This document shows, piece after piece, positions 42,365 through 52,299 of a stretch of DNA of 64,000 bases. The stretch is from assembly GCA_965212205.1 (NCBI GenBank), contig CBDBUX010000016.1, forward strand, positions 1-64,000. The letters are read 5' to 3'. Under the pieces are notes generated by a model. The model saw only the letters and a program-made list of their open reading frames with translations, was not told the DNA's origin and searched no databases. The DNA comes from JAHEJJ01 sp965212205 (GTDB lineage Bacteria; Bacteroidota; Bacteroidia; Flavobacteriales; Flavobacteriaceae). The position numbers and the translations under genes were made by a program. How positions within the stretch are numbered: the stretch's first letter is position 1; every line of letters starts with the position of its first letter.

Positions 42365-44296
42365 TTATTCGAGAAGATTATAATTCAGGATAACTATTAG
42401 TTGCCGTTCATTTTGCCGGTGAAGAAAATCGAGACAATAGACCCCATTTTTACACTGGTTGATGATTTTATCCTCGCCATATCCAACGGTGAATAGTATG
42501 TTAGAAGAGGAAACACCATTTTCCTGAAGGTATCTTTTAATGGCATCAGCTCTGGACTGGGATATTCTGAAATTGGTAGAACTGCCACCTCTGCTATCGG
42601 TATGTGATTCTATGCGTAGCTGGAGCTGAGGGAACTGGCTTACGATTTCCACTACCTTATCGAGTTCCTGTTCAATCTCTGAGGTGATATTTGCACTCCC
42701 TCTGGCAAAGAAAAATTTGTCGAGTTTTACGACCCGTTCATTTTCGGTTTCCACTACCAAATCCTCGATATTCGACATCTCAATACTGAGTTCCTGTTGT
42801 TGCAATTCCTTCAGCTGTTCCTGGTTGAGGTTTAAGGAAAATTGCGAATGTCTTGATTTTTGTGCAACGATGTTGAGCCCATCCTGCCATGGTACTTCTA
42901 CCCTAAAATTACCATCCTCATCGGTCGAGATTTCTTTAATGACGATTTGAGCTTTGTCTATCAGCTTTAATGTTACTTTTGGTACCGTCTTACCGGTAAC
43001 GGGATTAACAACATTTCCTTTGAGTAACAAAATTTTCGGCCCGGGTAATTCTTTTACCTTAAAACCGTAAATATCATCTCCTCCTTTCCCTCCATCACGA
43101 TTGGAAGCAAAATATCCGATAAGTTCCTCGTCTTCATGTTTTTTGATTATCAGCCCAAAATCATCGGCATCTGAATTGATCCCCATTCCCAGGTTTATCG
43201 GAATGGTGAACAAATCGTCATCCTGAATTTCCGACTTGTAAATATCCATGCCACCAAGTCCATAAAAAATATCCGATGCAAAATACAAACTACCATCAAA
43301 GATATAGGGCGCGATCTCATTCCCCGGTGAATTAATCCTGGGGCCCAGGTTAACAGGGGAGGACATGATAACACCGTTGTTTGTGGCAACATAATAAATG
43401 TCTGTTCCGCCATAACTATTACCCAGGGCCGCGGCAAAATATAGTCTTTGAGAGCTGGCATCGTAGAATGGGTAGTGAAATGAAGTGCTGTGATCCCTCA
43501 ACATATAATCAAAATCTCCTCTTGTATTTACTGAACCAATAGCCAAGGCATTCTTTCCGTTCTCATCGAATATAAGACCGTCTTCATTTGCATTGGAAAG
43601 TATATAAAATACTTTGTCCAGATTCTCTGAATAGAATGGCGTAGCCTGGTGAAATTGCGTCTGTGGTATCCCTGTAAATGGATTAGGATTCATAATACCT
43701 CCATCATCAGACAATCTTCCGATATAGATATTGAGAAACGATTCTCCTGAGGGTAAATAAATACTTTTATCCTCAGTAGGACGACTACTAGTGAACAATA
43801 GCTTTTCGCCATAAAACGAAGGTGAAAAATCGGCCTCAGGGCTGTTGCTCTCTATGTTAAAGGTTCTAAATCGACGTGCAATAGTATCTGTCGAGCTGAG
43901 AAGTTGGTAATTCAGTTCCGCATTCTCCATTACCTCTACCGGAAAGGATGAAACATTCGTATCCAACAATGCATTGACCCTATCCAGGTCCGAAGTTCTG
44001 GTCATCGCCTGTAACATCATATTAAAATGATTCGGCGACATTTCATATTGACTCTTATAGACATCGAAAAATGTGTCCGCTGCTCTTTCATAATCCCCCG
44101 TCTTAAAATATGAAGCAGCGAGGTGGGTAAATTGCATACTGCTTAATGGAGTGGTCAGCATTTCTTTCTTATACTCCTGGATCGCATCCTGATAGGCATA
44201 TTCAAGATATAGTATATCTGCTTTTGACAAGTCTTCCTGGCCAAAAGACTGACTGCAAAAGATGATTAACAATAAGGTGAATATCTTAATTTTCAT
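42365..44296 (-). CDS. OmpA-family protein with TPR and PD40 propeller (type IX secretion-associated)
   Basis: This is a 643-residue outer membrane or periplasmic protein. The signal peptide is MKIKIFTLLLIIFCSQSFG. A TPR-like region spans 25-125, a WD40-like PD40 beta-propeller about 170-410 (LLFTSSRPTEDKS, YFASNRDGGKGGDDIY), a carboxypeptidase-like fold 415-500 (KILLLKGNVVNPVTGKTVPK) and an OmpA peptidoglycan-binding domain 530-640 (RIESHTDSRGGSSTNFRISQ). This is the plan of PorE-like proteins that tether PorP/SprF to the wall. It ends the operon of adhesin, PorP/SprF and this protein. Confidence 0.9.
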   Translation of the reverse strand: MKIKIFTLLLIIFCSQSFGQEDLSKADILYLEYAYQDAIQEYKKEMLTTPLSSMQFTHLAASYFKTGDYERAADTFFDVYKSQYEMSPNHFNMMLQAMTRTSDLDRVNALLDTNVSSFPVEVMENAELNYQLLSSTDTIARRFRTFNIESNSPEADFSPSFYGEKLLFTSSRPTEDKSIYLPSGESFLNIYIGRLSDDGGIMNPNPFTGIPQTQFHQATPFYSENLDKVFYILSNANEDGLIFDENGKNALAIGSVNTRGDFDYMLRDHSTSFHYPFYDASSQRLYFAAALGNSYGGTDIYYVATNNGVIMSSPVNLGPRINSPGNEIAPYIFDGSLYFASDIFYGLGGMDIYKSEIQDDDLFTIPINLGMGINSDADDFGLIIKKHEDEELIGYFASNRDGGKGGDDIYGFKVKELPGPKILLLKGNVVNPVTGKTVPKVTLKLIDKAQIVIKEISTDEDGNFRVEVPWQDGLNIVAQKSRHSQFSLNLNQEQLKELQQQELSIEMSNIEDLVVETENERVVKLDKFFFARGSANITSEIEQELDKVVEIVSQFPQLQLRIESHTDSRGGSSTNFRISQSRADAIKRYLQENGVSSSNILFTVGYGEDKIINQCKNGVYCLDFLHRQNERQLIVILNYNLLE

Positions 44297-44306
44297 CTGT
44301 CTAAAT

Positions 44307-45296
44307 TTAGAAAAACCTGGGCGAATCTATTTGTTTTGGTTTGTCTTTCGGGGCTTTGGATTTATCCTTCTTAGACCGCCCTTCTCCTCGACCAAAATAA
44401 AACTTAACAATCACCTCATGAGAACCGCTATTGTACTCCCCCAACCCATTGGTATTATAGTCGTAACTATAGCCGATAAAAGCGCCATTGGAAATTTGAA
44501 AACCGGCCAGACCACTCACCGAATTATCCACCCTGTAAGCTGCCCCCAAGGTAACTACGTCCTTGATGAGAAAATTAGTAGAGATATTGACCGTTGCAGG
44601 TGCGCCCTGTATATAGTTTACCAGGAAGGCAGGTTTGAATTTTAAATTATCCGAAAAATCAAACACATAACCCCCGATAAAATTGAATTGCATTTTGTCT
44701 TCAACCACCGTGGCTACCGCTTCATCATATAAGCCATCTGTCAGAAAATTGGGTACAGATGCTCCCATATACCAGTTCTCCTGATATAGAAAAAGCCCTG
44801 CTCCTACTGTGGGATAGAACTCTTTGATATTGTTTCTGTCTAAAATTGGCTCCCCGGGGTTTTCAAAAGAGCCTTTAGAAAAATCAACATTGAGAAAGGA
44901 ACCCCCGGCATCTACCCCAAACGAGAGTCGGGTTTCCTCTGATAGACTTACCTGGAAAGAGTAGGCAATATCTGCGAACGTACTTGTAGTAGGGCCGATC
45001 TCATCGTTGACAACATTAAAACCAAGTCCGTGTCTCTTATTGGCAAAGGGAATATTCATTCCAAATCTGAAGTTTCGGGGCGCTCCGGGTATATCGATCC
45101 ATTGAGAGCGATATAACCCGGTAAGGTCCAGGTTTTCAACCGTCCCGACATAAGCAGGATTAAAACTCCCAATATTATACATATACTGTGTATACTGCGG
45201 CTCTCTTTGACCATAGACACCACTCATGAAAACAAGCATCAAAAGCCCTGTCCATCGTCTCAACTCCAAGAAAGCTTTCCTTCTAATCCCGATCAT
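44307..45296 (-). CDS. PorP/SprF-family type IX secretion membrane protein
   Basis: This is a 329-residue outer membrane protein. The signal region ends at VYGQ. QYTQYMYNIGSFNPAYVGTVE is the diagnostic PorP/SprF opening, followed by beta strands of a barrel (GLGFNVVNDEIGPTTSTFADIAY). The Lys/Pro-rich tail (SKKDKSKAPKDKPKQIDSPRF) is unusual. In gliding Bacteroidota, SprF-like proteins help export a specific adhesin, here presumably the 817-residue protein just upstream (7-bp gap). Confidence 0.92.
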   Translation of the reverse strand: MIGIRRKAFLELRRWTGLLMLVFMSGVYGQREPQYTQYMYNIGSFNPAYVGTVENLDLTGLYRSQWIDIPGAPRNFRFGMNIPFANKRHGLGFNVVNDEIGPTTSTFADIAYSFQVSLSEETRLSFGVDAGGSFLNVDFSKGSFENPGEPILDRNNIKEFYPTVGAGLFLYQENWYMGASVPNFLTDGLYDEAVATVVEDKMQFNFIGGYVFDFSDNLKFKPAFLVNYIQGAPATVNISTNFLIKDVVTLGAAYRVDNSVSGLAGFQISNGAFIGYSYDYNTNGLGEYNSGSHEVIVKFYFGRGEGRSKKDKSKAPKDKPKQIDSPRFF

Positions 45297-45303
45297 TGAT
45301 CTA

Positions 45304-47757
45304 TTATCTTAAGACTTGTATCCACCCTTTGCTTATTTCTGATCCGTCGCCAAGGTCGAGTATATAGAAATAGGTACCATCGGGAACCGCTTCATTTTTG
45401 TAAGAACCATCCCAGGTACTACCCTCGGTCATACCCCGCGCCTCAAAGACCAGGTTTCCGTAACGGTTATAAATCTCGATAGAATTATTAGGGTACAGCT
45501 CTATGCAATTGATCTTCAAACGGTCGTTGGTACCGTCGCCATTAGGAGAAAACTGGTTGAAAAAGAAACCACATTCGGTAGTGCTTGGAAAATTAACCTG
45601 AACTTCAGCCGAGGCAATATCATTATCCGGGTTAGCATCAGCCGGGTTGGAATTCAATATGGCAGCGGTATTAACAAAGGTCCCTTCCCGTGGCACTGAA
45701 ACTATGATGGTCAATATCGCCTGTTCGCCCAGGGCCAGACTAGGAATATTCCACAAACCGTTATCCGTATTATACGTACCTGTATCAGCGGAATGAGAAA
45801 TATATACAAACCCGCTGTCGGCTCCACCGGGAATAACGTCTTCTACAAAAATATTATCTACCCTATTTTCTTCAGATTCATTTGTAACTGTAATGGTAAA
45901 AACCACCTCATCGCCTACCAAAGGTCGGCTACTCAGTGCGGTCTTAGTCAAAGCAAGGTCTACTCCTTCAGGTGGATCTATATTTAATTCCACCATCACA
46001 AAATCGTTGCCCGGAGAACTGTCTGCCGGAAAAGAATCCAGGATCCCGGCAGAATTGGTATACACTCCATTCTCGTCAACATCTACAACGATCTGTAGTA
46101 CTGCTGTTCCCAGGGCCGTTATTTCGGGTATAGACCATTCTCCCGATTGAAGATCATAATTTCCTAAAGATGTGGTATGAGATACATATTCAAAACCAGA
46201 TTCAAGCACATCTATCGCCAGGATATCGATAACCCTGCTATCTGAAAGATTGTTTATCGTAATCGTAAAGGTGATCCGATCTCCAATACCAGCATCGGGG
46301 TCGTCTATCGTTTTTTGGATTTCCAGATCTATCTGGTCGGGATTACATTCAGGGGTGAGGTTAGGATCACAAGGATCCAACGGATCGGTATTGTTAAATA
46401 CCTCATCCCCATCGTTAATGCCATCATCGTCGGTATCCGGATCATTGGGATCCGTGCCGATACTAATTTCCTGCCCGTCGAAAAGGCCATCCCCATCAGT
46501 ATCTATTGCACAATTGGTTACACTGATGGATACATCTGAAGATTGATTTGTACAGGGAGCCTGGGCCCCTGTTGTGGTATAAGTAAAGACATAATTTCCA
46601 CTGGTTAGTGCGTCAAAATCCACAATATTCTGAGCATCTATGGTTACCCCGCCATTCGATGGATCTGTGGTAATGGTCCAGTTCCCAGGATCGGCCCCGT
46701 TAAGCAGATTGTCAAGATCTATGGTAGTGGGACCATTTTCCAGAACATTACAAGCAGATGAATCTGAGGGCGTCCCCGGATTGGGTTGAATATTAACTGT
46801 AGCCGTAACCGCTTCGCGTTCAGAGGTACAGCCATTAGCTGTGGTTTCGACCCAGAATTGGGTGGTCTGGGTGATTACAGGCGTGAAAGTGGCCAAGGTT
46901 CCCAACACCTCTGTACCGGTCTGGGTAGCATACCAGTTAAAATTCGGATCATCGGAACTTCCCGGGATATCCCCTTCAGCGACCAGGGTAACCTGGCCCG
47001 GGCCACAGCGTGTATCTTCTGTAAGGCTGATAAATACCGGTGTGGTATTCACCACAATGGTCACTTCGAGTGTTCCGCTGGCACAACTTCCTCCTGAGTC
47101 GAAGAAAAACCCGTAATATGTTCCAGCAACCGGATTAGCGACTTCCCCGGGCGTTAAATGACCGGAAAGCACCAATGGATTGGGGTTTATACTCCACGTC
47201 AGGACAGAACCGCCAGGCGGTGTACTGTTGGTATAATCATTCAGACTTACCGTAACCACATCGCAAAATATGGTAGGTGTATTAGTATCTCGAAGTGGAC
47301 CTTCTCCGAGACAGGCATCGTCATCGATAATAGATATTGAAGCCAAGAATGGTGTTCCAGAGGTATATGCCCCTGGTAATATCTGAAGGCTAACTGATTC
47401 TGTAGGCTCTATATCGCCATCATCGATCACAGTGATCACAACCAGTTCAGAACCTCCCTGAGCTGCCGTATAATTGATTGTTACCGTGAATGAAGGAACA
47501 ACATAGTCTACGCCCGGAGTAGCAGAAGAAGGTGCTAGGCCGTAACTAACATCTACAGAGCCATCGGTTGGGGCCCCAGGAGCAACACTAAACCTGAAAC
47601 TTCCGGGTACCGGCCCATTTTCACGTCCGTCGCTCTCACCTGATATGGTGACCGTTTGAGAAAACAACGGGAAAGAAAGCAAAAGAAAAAAAACCGTGAA
47701 AATTTGTGCTTTTCCGGTTAACTTCAAAGAAGCCCATCCCATACCTATCTTTTTCAT
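45304..47757 (-). CDS. Secreted adhesin with type IX (type B) C-terminal sorting domain
   Basis: This is an 817-residue surface protein. Signal peptide (about 15-33), Calx-beta-like domain (about 35-145), Ig/PKD-like part with few Cys (150-410), thrombospondin type 3-like Ca2+ loops (DTDGDGLFDG, DTDDDGINDGDE) near 415-465, two DUF11 domains (DLEIQKTIDD at about 478 and DLALTKTALSS at about 600), and a gliding-motility C-terminal domain (FSPNGDGTNDRLKI to the end). The last directs export by type IX secretion. It is the first gene of the operon with PorP/SprF and the OmpA/PD40 protein. Confidence 0.92.
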   Translation of the reverse strand: MKKIGMGWASLKLTGKAQIFTVFFLLLSFPLFSQTVTISGESDGRENGPVPGSFRFSVAPGAPTDGSVDVSYGLAPSSATPGVDYVVPSFTVTINYTAAQGGSELVVITVIDDGDIEPTESVSLQILPGAYTSGTPFLASISIIDDDACLGEGPLRDTNTPTIFCDVVTVSLNDYTNSTPPGGSVLTWSINPNPLVLSGHLTPGEVANPVAGTYYGFFFDSGGSCASGTLEVTIVVNTTPVFISLTEDTRCGPGQVTLVAEGDIPGSSDDPNFNWYATQTGTEVLGTLATFTPVITQTTQFWVETTANGCTSEREAVTATVNIQPNPGTPSDSSACNVLENGPTTIDLDNLLNGADPGNWTITTDPSNGGVTIDAQNIVDFDALTSGNYVFTYTTTGAQAPCTNQSSDVSISVTNCAIDTDGDGLFDGQEISIGTDPNDPDTDDDGINDGDEVFNNTDPLDPCDPNLTPECNPDQIDLEIQKTIDDPDAGIGDRITFTITINNLSDSRVIDILAIDVLESGFEYVSHTTSLGNYDLQSGEWSIPEITALGTAVLQIVVDVDENGVYTNSAGILDSFPADSSPGNDFVMVELNIDPPEGVDLALTKTALSSRPLVGDEVVFTITVTNESEENRVDNIFVEDVIPGGADSGFVYISHSADTGTYNTDNGLWNIPSLALGEQAILTIIVSVPREGTFVNTAAILNSNPADANPDNDIASAEVQVNFPSTTECGFFFNQFSPNGDGTNDRLKINCIELYPNNSIEIYNRYGNLVFEARGMTEGSTWDGSYKNEAVPDGTYFYILDLGDGSEISKGWIQVLR

Positions 47758-47918
47758 TTATCGCAACTTCTTTTATTGAGCTTAAGATATCTTATTTTAA
47801 GAGTAATTTGCTTAAAAAACAGAATCTCAATATTACTAAATATCCGGTCATCTGCCCAAATAACAGGCCTAAATATGAGTTTTTCGGTTAAAATACCGGT
47901 CTGTACACCCAAGAATTG

Positions 47919-48803
47919 CTATTCCAATGAGGCTGAGACGGTTTCTGCTTCGGGAAAGATCTTTTTCACCAATCCCTGCAATACTTTGCCAGGACCTACT
48001 TCAATAAAATGCGTCGCCCCGTCGGCAACCATATTTTGTACGCTTTGAGTCCATTTCACCGGCGCGGTTAACTGGGCGATCAGATTTTTTTTAATCTCCG
48101 TGGAGTTGGTTTCACCCATAGTGGTTACATTTTGATAAACCGGACACCGCGGTGATTCAAAGTTGGTCTGTTCGATGGCCAGGGCCAGCTCTTCGCGCGC
48201 AGGTTCCATCAAGGGCGAGTGAAAGGCACCCCCCACAGGTAAAACCAAGGCTCTCCTGGCACCGGCTTCTTTCAGTTTTTCGCATGCTGTATTGACAGCC
48301 CCCACCTCACCAGAAATAACGAGCTGTCCGGGGCAATTATAATTAGCCGGTACAACAATACCATCGGTTTGTCCGCAAATTTCTTCTACCACAGCATCTT
48401 CCAGGGCTAAGACCGCAGCCATTGTACTCGGTTGTAGTTCACATGCTTTTTGCATGGCCAGCGCCCTTCTGGAGACCAATTTGAGCCCATCTTCAAAACC
48501 AAGAGCTCCTGCTGCCACAAGCGCAGAAAATTCTCCCAGCGAATGACCTGCTACCATATCGGGCTTAAACCGATCTTTTAACATATGCGCCAGGATCACA
48601 GAATGCAGGAAAATTGCAGGCTGGGTCACCTTTGTTTGCTTCAGTTCTTCAGGGGTACCACCGAACATGATCTCGGTGATGGCAAATTCCAGAATTTCAT
48701 TGGCTTTCAGGAACATTTCCTTTGCCTCTGAGGATTGTTCGTAAAGATCCTGGCCCATACCTACAAATTGAGCTCCCTGACCCGGAAAAATATATGCTTT
48801 CAT
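47919..48803 (-). CDS. fabD: Malonyl-CoA:ACP transacylase
   Basis: This is a 294-residue cytoplasmic enzyme of fatty acid synthesis. It opens with the typical YIFPGQGAQFVGMGQDL. The GHSLGE motif carries nucleophile Ser88, and the catalytic His is in GGAFHSPLM. The late block MVADGATHFIEVGPGKVLQGL is also conserved. It moves malonyl groups to acyl carrier protein. The length is normal. It stands apart from other fab genes here. Confidence 0.96.
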   Translation of the reverse strand: MKAYIFPGQGAQFVGMGQDLYEQSSEAKEMFLKANEILEFAITEIMFGGTPEELKQTKVTQPAIFLHSVILAHMLKDRFKPDMVAGHSLGEFSALVAAGALGFEDGLKLVSRRALAMQKACELQPSTMAAVLALEDAVVEEICGQTDGIVVPANYNCPGQLVISGEVGAVNTACEKLKEAGARRALVLPVGGAFHSPLMEPAREELALAIEQTNFESPRCPVYQNVTTMGETNSTEIKKNLIAQLTAPVKWTQSVQNMVADGATHFIEVGPGKVLQGLVKKIFPEAETVSASLE

Positions 48804-48866
48804 TTTCTTTGGTGTTTGGATGGCTAAAATAGGGAAATCTTGGAGAAATAGTCGGGGGATACGCTA

Positions 48867-49382
48867 TTATGATTCCTTCTTGAACCAGCCGGAATAGGTG
48901 ACATAATTCTCCGCGATCCGGTCGATCTCGCCCCTGCTTAACTCTACGCTGATATCTTTGATCTTTCTGGCAGGCATACCTGCAAAAACGGTTCCTTCGG
49001 GCACATGTGTACCCTTGGTCAATACAGCCCCGGCAGCGATAATACTGTTGCTCTCTACGATACAGTCGTCCATAATTATACTCCCCATGCCCACCAATAC
49101 GCGGTCTTTGATGGTACAGCCATGGACAATTGCCCCATGGCCAATGGATACGTTGTTCCCGATTTCAGTTGGGGATTTCTCATAGGTACAGTGTATAATG
49201 GCGCCATCCTGAACGTTTACCTTATTCCCCATCCTGATATAGTGTACATCACCGCGCAAGACCGCATTATACCAGATGCTGCACTGGTTGCCCATGGTAA
49301 CTTCTCCCACCACAGTCGCATTCTCTGCAATAAAACAGTCTTCACCAATCACCGGAGTATGTCCACGTACAGCTTTTATCAT
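48867..49382 (-). CDS. Gamma-type carbonic anhydrase-like protein
   Basis: This 171-residue left-handed beta-helix protein of the PaaY/YrdA/CamH group has hexapeptide repeats throughout (VVGEVTMGNQCSIWYNAVLRGD). The His ligands are in IIHCTYEKS, SIGHGAIVHGC. The length fits. The enzymes bind Zn, and some show carbonic anhydrase activity while others are acyltransferase-like. It is between fabD and the LytTR regulator, not obviously co-transcribed. Confidence 0.88.
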   Translation of the reverse strand: MIKAVRGHTPVIGEDCFIAENATVVGEVTMGNQCSIWYNAVLRGDVHYIRMGNKVNVQDGAIIHCTYEKSPTEIGNNVSIGHGAIVHGCTIKDRVLVGMGSIIMDDCIVESNSIIAAGAVLTKGTHVPEGTVFAGMPARKIKDISVELSRGEIDRIAENYVTYSGWFKKES

Positions 49383-49408
49383 GAAATTTTGTGTTAAGCG
49401 ATCTAAAA

Positions 49409-50140
49409 TTATTGAAAAAATGATAGTAATTCTCGTTTTCTGGAAGAAGAGACCAGTAATTCTTTGCCATTCGATAGCACCACACTACCTCCTTTACCTT
49501 TGCGGTATTTAACGATTTCATTTACGTTTACCAGGAAAGACTTATGCGTTCTGGCAAAGCCATGACCTGAAAGAGATTCCTCAAAATACTTTAGGGTTTT
49601 GCTCACCAGTATTTTTTTATTTACCAGATGAATTTCAGTATAGTTATCATCGGCCTTGCAGTAGAGAATATCGGCCATGTCGAGAACCTGGAATCCATCG
49701 AGCTGCGGAATGGTGATCTTTCCGGAAACCTTAGGCTGAGTGGTTTTTAGAAGTTGATCTTCGAGCTGTTTCTCCTTGATCTTGATCTCTTTCACATGTT
49801 TAACCGCCTTCTGGAGTTCATCGATATCGATGGGCTTCATCAGATAATACGCTGCATGATTGTTTAATGCTTCTATCGCATACTGGTCGTATGCCGTTAC
49901 GAATACTATTTCAAAGTCTCTCTCCGGTAGCTGATCTATCAGATCGAAAGCATTCCCAAAAGGCATTTCAACATCCAGAAAGAGTAGATCGGGCTTGGTT
50001 TCACCAATGAGATCAACCCCTTTTGAAACCGTTGCCGCCTCACCAAGAATATCTACATCGGGGCAGTATTTACCGATATAATTCCTGAGTATCTCGCGGC
50101 TCTGCGGCTCATCCTCAACTAAAACAGCTTTTAACTTCAT
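49409..50140 (-). CDS. LytTR-family response regulator
   Basis: This is a 243-residue cytoplasmic regulator. The receiver domain (1-120) has acidic ED at 10-11, phosphoacceptor Asp56 in LLFLDVEMP, and Lys102 in YLMKPID. A LytTR DNA-binding domain spans about 140-243 (ILYCKADDNYTEIHL, GFARTHKSFLVNVNEI). The start overlaps the kinase gene by 4 bp. It binds DNA once phosphorylated by the partner kinase. Confidence 0.96.
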   Translation of the reverse strand: MKLKAVLVEDEPQSREILRNYIGKYCPDVDILGEAATVSKGVDLIGETKPDLLFLDVEMPFGNAFDLIDQLPERDFEIVFVTAYDQYAIEALNNHAAYYLMKPIDIDELQKAVKHVKEIKIKEKQLEDQLLKTTQPKVSGKITIPQLDGFQVLDMADILYCKADDNYTEIHLVNKKILVSKTLKYFEESLSGHGFARTHKSFLVNVNEIVKYRKGKGGSVVLSNGKELLVSSSRKRELLSFFQ

Positions 50141-52089
50141 CTTTTATTCCTAAGGGTTACCAATACATGGGTACCTGTCCCGTCTTTTTCCATATCGCTG
50201 ACCTCCACCCCGATCTCATGTTTTCCCATTTTATTAAGGATCTCAAGACGATCTTTGATATTGTTCATCCCTGTCGATTTTTGATCACTCTGATGCCTGG
50301 TCTTTAGCTTTGCCGATTGTTTTCTCCCAATCCCGTCATCCGCGATTATCAGTTGCAGATGGTCATTTTCTTTACTCACCCGGACCGTCAGCTGCCCTTT
50401 ATCTTCCTTGTATCGAAGTCCATGCCAAACTGCATTTTCCACATAGGGCTGTAATAACATAGGTGGGATTTCAAATTGATTTAGCTCCACCCCCGGATCA
50501 ATTTCCACGGTGTAGTCGAACTTATCAGGGAACCTTGCCTTTTCCAGTTTAAGGTATATTTTAATGAGTTCGATTTCCTTGCTCAGCGGAATAAAATCTT
50601 CTTCGCTATTCTCTAATACCGACCTCATCAGGGCTGAAAAATCGCTCAGATATCGATTTGCGCTCCTTTCGTCGTTCTTGGCGATGTAGCTATTCACAGA
50701 ATTCAGCGCATTAAAAATGAAGTGAGGATTCATCTGCGAACGAAGTGATTTTAGGGCCAGCAGATTGTTGGCTAACTTTTGCTGACGGTTGCTTCGATAA
50801 AAGAAAAAGGCTGCCAACGCGGTAAGCAAAATGAGTAATATCAGAGAATATATCACCCATTTTTGTCGGCGATTGGTCTCTTCAGACAGCTGTTGCTGGG
50901 TTATAGCCAGTTCGAATTTGCTTTGAGATAGTTGTCGATCCCTCTCTAAACTACTGATCCGGTTCTGCTTAGAGGCGATCTCCCGGTTAAATCGGGCTGC
51001 CTGCGCGATCTCGTTCTCCTTACGCTGGTATAGCGTATCTACCACAGCCACATATTGCTGATAGGATTCCAGTGCCCTGGAAAAATCGCCTTTTTCACTA
51101 TAGACTTCAGATAGTTTTCTGGTCGCATCCTTTTTTACTTCCAGATCGTCATCATCATTGGCCTTTCTGATACTTTCCACCAGGTATGGAATAGCTTCAT
51201 CGTTCTTGTCTTGCTCTACATAGGCATTGGCAATCTTGTAGTTGATCTGCTGCGCAGAAATGGAGTCTTCTACACGTGATAGTCCGGCGCTTTCAGCGGC
51301 CGGGACCTGAATGTCTCCAAGTGTAGACAGACTCTTTTTTCTTAGTTTGATCTCGTCTTCATAACGGCCTTCCCGATTATAGAAATCGGCTACTTTCTCA
51401 TTCTCCCTTACAGCTCTTTTCGGAGTTTGTGCAGCAGCCTGATCCAGAGAAAAGCCATAATAGGCCTCCGCTTCCTGTGAGCGATTATCGCTTGCGTAGA
51501 CATCCGCGATCTTGGAATTCAGATCCGGTACCTTGGGAGCGATTCTGTTTTTACGGGCTATTATAAGTCCCTCTTCATAATATGCGACGGCCTGAGGGGC
51601 ATCCCCAAGTCCGGTAAATATATCCCCAAGGTTTTCATAGAGTTGAATCCGTTGGTAAGGAACCATTCCATCGACCCTAATCAACGGTTGTAGTATGGTT
51701 TCCGCCTCCTTGTAGGAACGAATCTGAAGCAGGCTTTCACCAAGCAACAGGGCTGTTTTTGTCGTCTTATTTAATGACTGAGCATCCCGATAATTCGAAA
51801 TGGCCAGATCGTACTGCTGATGATACTGATAGATTTCTCCAAGATTTGTCAGTGCAAGTGCCCTTTCTTTTTCATTACCCCTATCGTCTAATCCTTCAAG
51901 GGCACGTGCAATAAAATCGATACTCTTATCGATATTCGAACTTTTGTTAGACCGGGCAGAATCGAGCAGGGCAAGGAAATGATCAGGCGAGCTGCGCCCT
52001 TCAGCAGAAGATTCCCTTTTGCTTACCTGAGAATGCACCCTGGGGATCCCCAAAATCAAAAATGCTACTATGATGGTAAAAGCCCTCAT
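50137..52089 (-). CDS. TPR-LytS-type sensor histidine kinase
   Basis: This is a 650-residue membrane kinase. Signal region (1-20), TPR-like repeats (about 40-370), a coiled coil, one membrane helix at about 415-433, and a His_kinase domain with phosphoacceptor His456 in QMNPHFIFNALNS. The HATPase_c end has VENAVWHGLRY and ADDGIGRKQSAK. The TPR array would sense the periplasm. It shares a 4-bp overlap with the LytTR regulator gene, a textbook pair. Confidence 0.93.
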   Translation of the reverse strand: MRAFTIIVAFLILGIPRVHSQVSKRESSAEGRSSPDHFLALLDSARSNKSSNIDKSIDFIARALEGLDDRGNEKERALALTNLGEIYQYHQQYDLAISNYRDAQSLNKTTKTALLLGESLLQIRSYKEAETILQPLIRVDGMVPYQRIQLYENLGDIFTGLGDAPQAVAYYEEGLIIARKNRIAPKVPDLNSKIADVYASDNRSQEAEAYYGFSLDQAAAQTPKRAVRENEKVADFYNREGRYEDEIKLRKKSLSTLGDIQVPAAESAGLSRVEDSISAQQINYKIANAYVEQDKNDEAIPYLVESIRKANDDDDLEVKKDATRKLSEVYSEKGDFSRALESYQQYVAVVDTLYQRKENEIAQAARFNREIASKQNRISSLERDRQLSQSKFELAITQQQLSEETNRRQKWVIYSLILLILLTALAAFFFYRSNRQQKLANNLLALKSLRSQMNPHFIFNALNSVNSYIAKNDERSANRYLSDFSALMRSVLENSEEDFIPLSKEIELIKIYLKLEKARFPDKFDYTVEIDPGVELNQFEIPPMLLQPYVENAVWHGLRYKEDKGQLTVRVSKENDHLQLIIADDGIGRKQSAKLKTRHQSDQKSTGMNNIKDRLEILNKMGKHEIGVEVSDMEKDGTGTHVLVTLRNKR

Positions 52090-52299
52090 TATTTACTGTA
52101 ATTCCTGGTAAACTTAGTTGTTTTATGTTGCAATAAAAAATCATCAAACCCATGCCGACCTGCATAAATAATAGGTTTTGCGGGCTTTACGCATTCACTA
52201 CACTGCCAGACTCATCCAAAGGGCCAGTTTACTCATCTCTACTTTTTTCAGGTTTAAAACCGCTCTACTTTTAGTGGAAATAACTCTAAAAAAGACAAA

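Noticed and set aside
46390..46500. Asp/Gly-rich repeats in the adhesin as a separate repeat element
   Set aside because: They are thrombospondin type 3-like calcium loops inside the adhesin, a normal part of this protein class.
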